Below, piece by piece: positions 57,992 through 64,000 of a DNA stretch of 64,000 nucleotides. Each line of letters starts with the position of its first letter. The stretch's first letter is position 1. Source of the DNA: Artemisia argyi (taxonomy: Eukaryota; Streptophyta; Magnoliopsida; Asterales; Asteraceae); NCBI GenBank assembly GCA_030686995.1, contig CM060693.1, positions 116,596,728 through 116,660,727 of the forward strand. The letters are read 5' to 3'. Below the pieces are notes generated by a model. It was not told where the DNA came from. It did not search any database and worked only from the letters and a program-made list of their open reading frames with translations. The translations under genes and the position numbers were made by a program.

Positions 57992-60628
57992 TTAATTTCT
58001 CTTGGGGACCCAAGCCATTACTGACTTGGATCTGCCTTGTGCATCAACATAGTTAAATTTCTTTAAATCACTTGATGCACTGTTGTTTTTGGAAACATTG
58101 TTTGTAACAGTTGATTTTGGTTTCCAAACCCAACAAGCTGAGGCCTTAACAACATAAAAATGATTTCCAACAACTGTATTTGATAAAACTTTTGGCCCAG
58201 AAGTAGAAAGTTTTGTACTAGCAGCAGATTGCTTACTAGCAGCAGAATGCTTACTAGCAGCAGAGTGCTTACTAGCAGTAGAGCCAGCAACAGAACCAAT
58301 TGTGGTTGTGAAAGCACTATTTGATTTAGTAGCATAAATAGATCTAGTTGCACCATATCTTAACAACACAACCCTAGGAATCATGTTTCTATTAGGATGA
58401 GGGTGAGTATTCTTAGTAACATATTTATGATTCACCCTAGAATATTGATTCCAAACAGGCTTTTTGTGGTCAGGACAACTATTAATCAAATGTTCAAAGC
58501 TAACACACTTATAACAAGCCTTTTTCTTTAATTGAAACTCATTGCCTAATTTGTTTGAAACTAGGTTATTAAAGTTTCTCTGATTTCCCCTAGGCTTATT
58601 ATAGAAATTATTCATTCTATCTCTAGAAATCTCATTGTATTCTACCATTTTCCTAGAGATGCCCTTACCTAACACAGGTCTCACAAACTTCACCTGTTCA
58701 ATTTTAGGTTCAACTTTGGTAGGAATTTCTTCCTTTTCTACACTTTGTTCTAGTTCAACTTGTTCCTGTTCCTCATCACTATCTGAATACCAGTCTTCAA
58801 TAATAGGAGCATCAGGAAATTTTCTACCCTCTACCTTAGGTGTTTCTAAGACACTTGTACTAGACTCACCTATTGGTTTTTCAATGTTCAGCTCACTAAT
58901 GAAGGACAATTCTTTTCCTGGTGGAGCATAGGCACTCTTAGTAGGAGGAGCAACCTCATTGTAACCTATTCCACTTCCTTTCCTCATTATGGTACTCTCA
59001 ATAGTTATTAACCAAATCAGAAGCATATTGTTGTTTATTTACTCTTACTATATGTTTTTCTTTATCAGCAAGAGCTGCATCCCTATCTCTTTCTGCTTCT
59101 TCTAATTTATTCTTAAGAAACTCAATTTCACTGTTTTTCTTAAAAATCTCAACATCTTGTTGGTTAATTCTATCTACATATTCTAGCTCACACTCTTTTA
59201 GATACTCAAGTCTTCTTTCAACATTTTGAATACCTACTTTATAACCTAAGTTATCAAGTTTTAGGTTTTCAATTTCTCTAATTAGACTCTCATTCCTAGA
59301 CTTAAGTTCTTCTACAGTGTCAGCACATGACTTAAAAGAACACACAGATAAATCAGAATCATTAGATACCTCAGAGTCAGATCCAGAAGATGATGATGCA
59401 TAGGCCATAAGTGCAAAGTTATGGACTTTAGGCTTGACTTGAGCCACCAGAGAATAGTTTGGTTCTTCATCAGCCAAATCACTCCAATCATACTCTCCCA
59501 ATCCATCACAAGATACCAATGCAGTAGTGGTATTCTTTGTTTCTTTAGTGGTCTTCTTTGAAGCTTCAGCATTTTTCTTTGGAGCTCTACATTCCCTGGC
59601 AAAGTGACCCTTCCTGTTGCAGTTATAGCACTCTATCTTTGGCTTATCAAAGCCAACATTTTCTTTAGCCCTGTACTTAACTTCTCTTCCAGTTCTCTTC
59701 AAGAATTTTCTTGCCCTTAAGGTCAACATGGCCATTTGCCATTTAAGATCCATTTCTTCAAGATCATCAGGATCAAGTTGATCCAAATCTTGATTAATAA
59801 CCTGTGACCTTACACTTGTAGTTAGATCAGCCAAGAATGCACACAAAGCAATATCACTGGTGGAATTCTTATCATTTGAACTAGCAGCAGATCCATCAGT
59901 AGTAGATACCCCATAAGCAGTAGAGTGAGATTCTTTAGACCCCTTTGACTTTGAAGATACAAAGGCAAGATTTTGTGTACCAGAAGATGAAGTAGATGAA
60001 GAAGTCAACTCTGGTTCATACACTCTTAAGTTGTTATAAAGACTTTCCAACTTCATAGTTTCAAAGTCAGGATTATTCCTCCAAACAACTATGTGCATAC
60101 TCCATTCAAGTGCAAGACTTCTAAGGAACTTGAGGTTTACATCTTCTTGTGGAACAACATAGCTAAGAAGCTTTAAATGACTGACAAGTTGATTGAGCCT
60201 GTTGTAAGTGCCATTAATCTTTTCTCCACTTTCAGCAGTAAAGTTCTCAAACTGATGCTTCAACATGTTTTTCCTAGACTTCTTAGTAGCATCATTCCCT
60301 CCAAACCTAAATTCAATAGCATCCATCAAGTCTTTTCTGGTCTCACAACTATCAAAGTCCAACTGAAATTCAATAGGTATTCCCATTAAGAGAATACTGT
60401 GTGCCTTGATCTCCATCTTCCTGACAGAGTTTTCTTCAGCAGACTTGATTGGTATCTCTTTACCATCAGGACCCTTCTTTGGTAAAGAGTCACCATTGAT
60501 GATCACATTTCACATGTTAAAGTCAATCATGCGAATGTACTGTCTTATTCTCATCTTCCACAGCTCATATTCTCCAGGGTTAGCATGGGAACCTTTGAAG
60601 CAGTCACCATATGTGTGTCATCACCCAT
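57992..60628 (-). pseudogene. gag of element C
   Basis: ATG at 60628-60626 (MGDDTHMVTASKVPM). A one-base indel near 60583 and a TGA near 60510 (Trp expected) precede a long open part (60506-58998) with the copia gag domain (DLMDAIEFRFGG, KHQFENF, KFLRSLALEW), knuckle CYNCNRKGHFAREC and a C-terminal coiled coil. A frameshift near 59010 leads to a second part (59026-57992) with another knuckle, CYKCVSFEHLINSC, and four tandem SAASK-type repeats (58206-58275). It ends MAWVPKRN and a TAA at 57994-57992, followed by a pyrimidine-rich stretch and CAG before pol. Confidence 0.88.
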
Positions 60629-60700
60629 CTTCAGCAATTGATTTGGAACAGCAAACGTGCAAGTAACAGTTTCTTCTTGATTACAACTTCTAGATCATAA

Positions 60701-60712
60701 GCTCTGATACCA
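60701..60712 (-). promoter_or_regulatory. tRNA-Met primer-binding site of C
   Basis: Element-strand TGGTATCAGAGC, two bases from the 5' (right) LTR. Confidence 0.93.
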
Positions 60713-60714
60713 CT

Positions 60715-61188
60715 TGTTGATCTCAGTTGAGCAAACGATCTTATATAGAAGTTGACTTGAATTAAACACTTAAGCTAGAATGCGGAATATAAAAGCTTAA
60801 CTTAAGAAAAACAATTAACTATCAACACTTCAATATATTATTAATACGAGCACTCGACAATGCTAGGGTTTTACAACCTTGAAGTGTAAACGAAACTAAA
60901 ACAATACGTACTCAAAACTAACCCTAGGATCTTCCTTTTATAGGCCAAGGAGTCCTACTAGGTTTACAATACCTTTCTATGCAAGATAAGAATATTCTAG
61001 ACATATATAATATACACACAATCTATTCTATAATTATCTACTCCGTATACATGCTTATAACTTTAGCAGTAGATTCCTTTAGCAGTATTTTCCCATAGCA
61101 GCACTTTGATAGCAGCAAAATCATTTACCTTAGCAGCATTCTCATCATAGCAGCAGTTTCACCCAGCAGCAGAATCCAAAACCCAACA
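60715..61188 (-). repeat. 5' LTR of C (right copy)
   Basis: 474 bp, ten substitutions from the left copy. TATA box at 60942-60934. Confidence 0.96.
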
Positions 61189-62268
61189 ATTTTCTAGACT
61201 TTGGATTAGTATCTTGGATCGTGGGTTCATATTCAAGAATAAGTTCGGGTTACAAACTCACACTCGTCCTCATTTCTCTCGTACCACTCCCATACGACCT
61301 CTTCACCACCCTTGAGGTGTTGTAAGTGACTTGATCCTATTTCAATACTTTTTACTTTCATATTCTTTGTCACACATACTATACGCGTTACGTTACACTT
61401 AAAGAACTTAAAATATAAAACATTTCTTACAAAAGTGTCATGCGACACTCCTTAGAAAGGGGTCACTTATTTTGTTATTTTCACGTGAAACGTATGTATA
61501 TTTTTCGTCCACTCATATCTTTGAACCACACTAACACAAGATCGACACACATGCAAGGATTTGATCGTGTAACGCTAGCCTAAATCGTCCTAAACCTAAG
61601 CCTAGTCGAGCCACACTTCTAATATTTTCAAAAACTAAAAGCCTTGTTTTGGGCTTGATGGGCTAACAAGCCGATTGTTGTTTCTCGTAGATCCAGAAAA
61701 TCAAGAGGCAGAAAATATGAAAGATTAAAACATTTTCATCATAAAAACCATATTTTGTAACCTTTTATAAGTTAAAAATGATAACTTTTATAAATATAAA
61801 AGTCCACTTTTTCAAAACTTAACTTTGGACTATTTTTGCAAAAGATTTCGTTAAAGGACTAAAAGTGTCAAAACTTGGAAACTTTCGGACTAAATAAGAA
61901 ATAGTAAATTTTTTATGAAAAGACAAGGGTATAAACTGCCATTTTGAGAAAGATAAGTGTAAAAGTACCATTTTGGACTAAAAATGTAATTATTTTTTAC
62001 CAAAGGGTTAAAGTGTAACTTTTGACATACTTAAAGGTTTATTTGTTACAAATTTAATAAACATTTAATTTCTAAAACATTTTATTTAATACATTTCTTT
62101 TACAACAAATATATTAGTATAAACTTATAATATACTAACTAAAATATTTTTATATAGTACGATAACGTTGTACGTAAAATAATATTACCATTATAAATTA
62201 CTTTTGAACTTGAGACATATAAAAACGAGTAATCCGACGCCATTTCATTTGAAGATACCGCATTCGTC

Positions 62269-62373
<105 letters not shown>

Positions 62374-63274
62374 TAATTTAGGTCGCGAGTCAGGAGCTAT
62401 TCACTGCTTTTCATAACCGTTATTGATTCACATTTGAGCACTAGTTGATTTCTACATTAACAAGGTGAGTTCATAGTCCCACTTTTTATACTGTTTTCTA
62501 AACCCCGTGGGGAGATACATGCGATAAACCGAACACAAGTATTTTTCTGTATGCTATTATTTCCTGATATTGCCTAAGTTACCTTACGCTAAAAGTCCTT
62601 CTTTCACGAACCTTAATCACTTGCGAGTGAGCGTGAAATATAGTTAATAGATCTATTGGGACCGGCAACCCACCTAAGGCAATTCAGAACTTTTGTCAGG
62701 AGGTGAGCTATATTCTTATTTTTGGGAAATCCAGCGTAGTTTCCCTGAGGGCACCTTTGTCAACTACATCCTTCGTGGTGTAGGTGATTGCATTACATAA
62801 CTGTCAAGGCTTGCGTTTCGTGAAACCTTAGGAGCAATATCAATATGTATACATTAATTTTTATGCATATCCATTACTGTGCTAATTCCGCGAGTACAGG
62901 GTTTTTCAAACTGTTATCTTGTGTTCAAACTACTTCATAACTTAAACTACTATGGATTCACTCAACCTTTGTGTTGACATTTTTAGCATGTTTATCTCAG
63001 AGAACTAGTAGTATGATGGCACGGAGCTGGCAAAAGGGCACAGGACCTCCCTTTTTATGTTAAATAACTTATCATTCCTTTCAAACTCACTACTTCTTTT
63101 GAAAGAATTCTCATTTTGAAAATGTTTTGTACTCTGAACAATTGAGTTTTCATTGAATGATATAAACTCTATCTTTTGAATTATGTTTCTATGAGTTTGA
63201 CTGTGATTCAATTTCGTAATTACCCCGATTAAGTCTTCCGTTGTGTTCTAAAATTTTCGGGGTGTTACAGCCGG

Positions 63275-64000
63275 TGCTATTTCAAAGAAAGAAGGACGGA
63301 TCTTTGCGGATGTGCATAGACTACCGGGCACTTAACAAGGTAACGATCAAGAACAAGTACCCTATTCCTCTCATTGCGGATTTTGTTTGATCAACTTGGA
63401 AAGGCGAGATACTTCTCCAAGTTAGACTTGAGATCAGGGTACTACCAAGTACGGATAGCGGAGGGAGACTAGGCTAAGACGATGTGTGTCACGAGGTATT
63501 GTTCTTACGAGTTCTTAGTCATGCCTTTTGGTTTAACAAATGCTCTCGCTACATTTTGCACCCTCATGAATAAATTATTTCACTCGTTCCTTGATAAGTT
63601 TGTGGTGGTATACTTGGACGATATTGTTGTTTATAGTCATACCTTGGAGGAGCATGTCTTGCATTTGAAACAGGTGTTCCAAGTGTTGCGGGACAACGAG
63701 CTTTATGTGAAGTTAGAGAAATGCTCCTTCGCCCAAGACGAAGTCGAGTTCTTAGGACACAAGATCAAAGACGGTGGATTGATGATGGACGGGGCAAAAG
63801 TGAAAGCTATCCAAGAGTGGGAACCACTAACCAAGGTGACGGAGTTGAGATCTTTTCTTGGATTGGTGAACTATTATTGAAGAAGAACAAAGCTTGGATG
63901 TGGGATGAGAAGTGCCAAGCGGCGTTTGAGAGTTTGAAGAAGGTGGTTATGGAGGAACCGGTGTTGAGACTACCGGATGTGACCATGCCTTTCGAGTTAC
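63275..64000 (+). pseudogene. RT and RNase H start of element A (right fragment)
   Basis: Resumes reverse transcriptase of A ([24 protein letters not shown]) after element B. A one-base T insertion near 63386 shifts the frame, a TAG occurs near 63471 after AEGD, and the catalytic YLDD is present at about 63612 (VVVYLDDIVVYSH). After NYY at about 63876 some 20 family residues are deleted, giving a TGA, and the text resumes at LKKNKAWMWDEKCQAAF of the RNase H region in another frame. The window ends here. Confidence 0.9.

Larger units (their letters stand above)
45698..61188 (-). mobile_element. Element C: Ty1/copia of the D type, about 11.6 kb without insert
   Basis: Minus-strand element in the 3' LTR of B, flanked by ATTTT (45693-45697 and 61189-61193). 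The LTRs are 474 bp each with ten differences. Order on its strand: LTR, primer site, gag, pol (with insert F), opposite-strand ORF, longin-like ORF, polypurine tract, LTR. Same gene order as D, but proteins and LTRs are well diverged. Multiple stops and frameshifts. Confidence 0.94.

Overview
This window reads as repeat-dense nuclear DNA of a eudicot, most likely a member of the Asteraceae. The family is an inference. It rests on plant LTR-retrotransposon primer sites for initiator tRNA-Met, chromovirus lineages, and two accessory reading frames I recall as typical of daisy-family elements: a longin-like frame downstream of copia pol, and a proline-rich/coiled-coil frame upstream of gypsy gag. 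No complete host gene is visible. Almost every base belongs to transposable elements nested to five levels, and most boundaries can be fixed from target-site duplications (TSDs) and from reading frames that resume across each insertion.

Layout. At 780-3176 (minus strand) lies a PIF/Harbinger transposon with a spliced, apparently intact DDE transposase and its partner Myb/SANT-like protein. At 3862-5635 and 63270-64000 lies the outermost retroelement, a decayed Reina-like Ty3/gypsy chromovirus (A), cut in its reverse transcriptase by element B. B (5636-63269, TSD GCCGG) is a Tekay-like Ty3/gypsy chromovirus with about 3.4 kb LTRs, an extra ORF upstream of gag, gag, pol and a chromodomain-like tail. 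B was hit twice: by D (12693-41431, TSD CGGAG) in its protease region, and by C (45698-61188, minus strand, TSD ATTTT) in its 3' LTR.

D is a giant Ty1/copia element, about 13.2 kb without its own inserts. It carries gag, pol, a short ORF on the opposite strand and a 1,160-codon downstream ORF. It contains a short solo-LTR-like insert (13572-13863), a non-autonomous CACTA transposon (15321-18552, itself holding a Tourist-like MITE and a foldback element), a SIRE/Maximus-like copia element E (26449-35365, minus strand, TSD GAAGA) and a gypsy solo LTR G (37191-40226, TSD CTATT). C is a second, diverged member of the D-type family, about 11.6 kb, carrying a 3.9 kb LTR-like insert F (51302-55168, TSD TAGTC).

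The most interesting biology is in the copia elements. C and D both carry, at the same place between pol and the longin-like ORF, a small serine/proline-rich ORF on the strand opposite to gag-pol. The two share a core motif (ELVSPFICTS) and leaders with the same telo-box-like word. E carries an unrelated 230-residue accessory ORF behind its own TATA box, preceded by a palindromic module that is otherwise found only in E's LTR promoter. Together these suggest that the copia elements use internal promoters for accessory genes. Most retroelement frames carry stop codons, largely of the kind produced by C-to-T change. LTR comparison by eye suggests D and E are recent (3 substitutions in 467 aligned bp; about 7 in about 1,300) and C is older (10 in 474).
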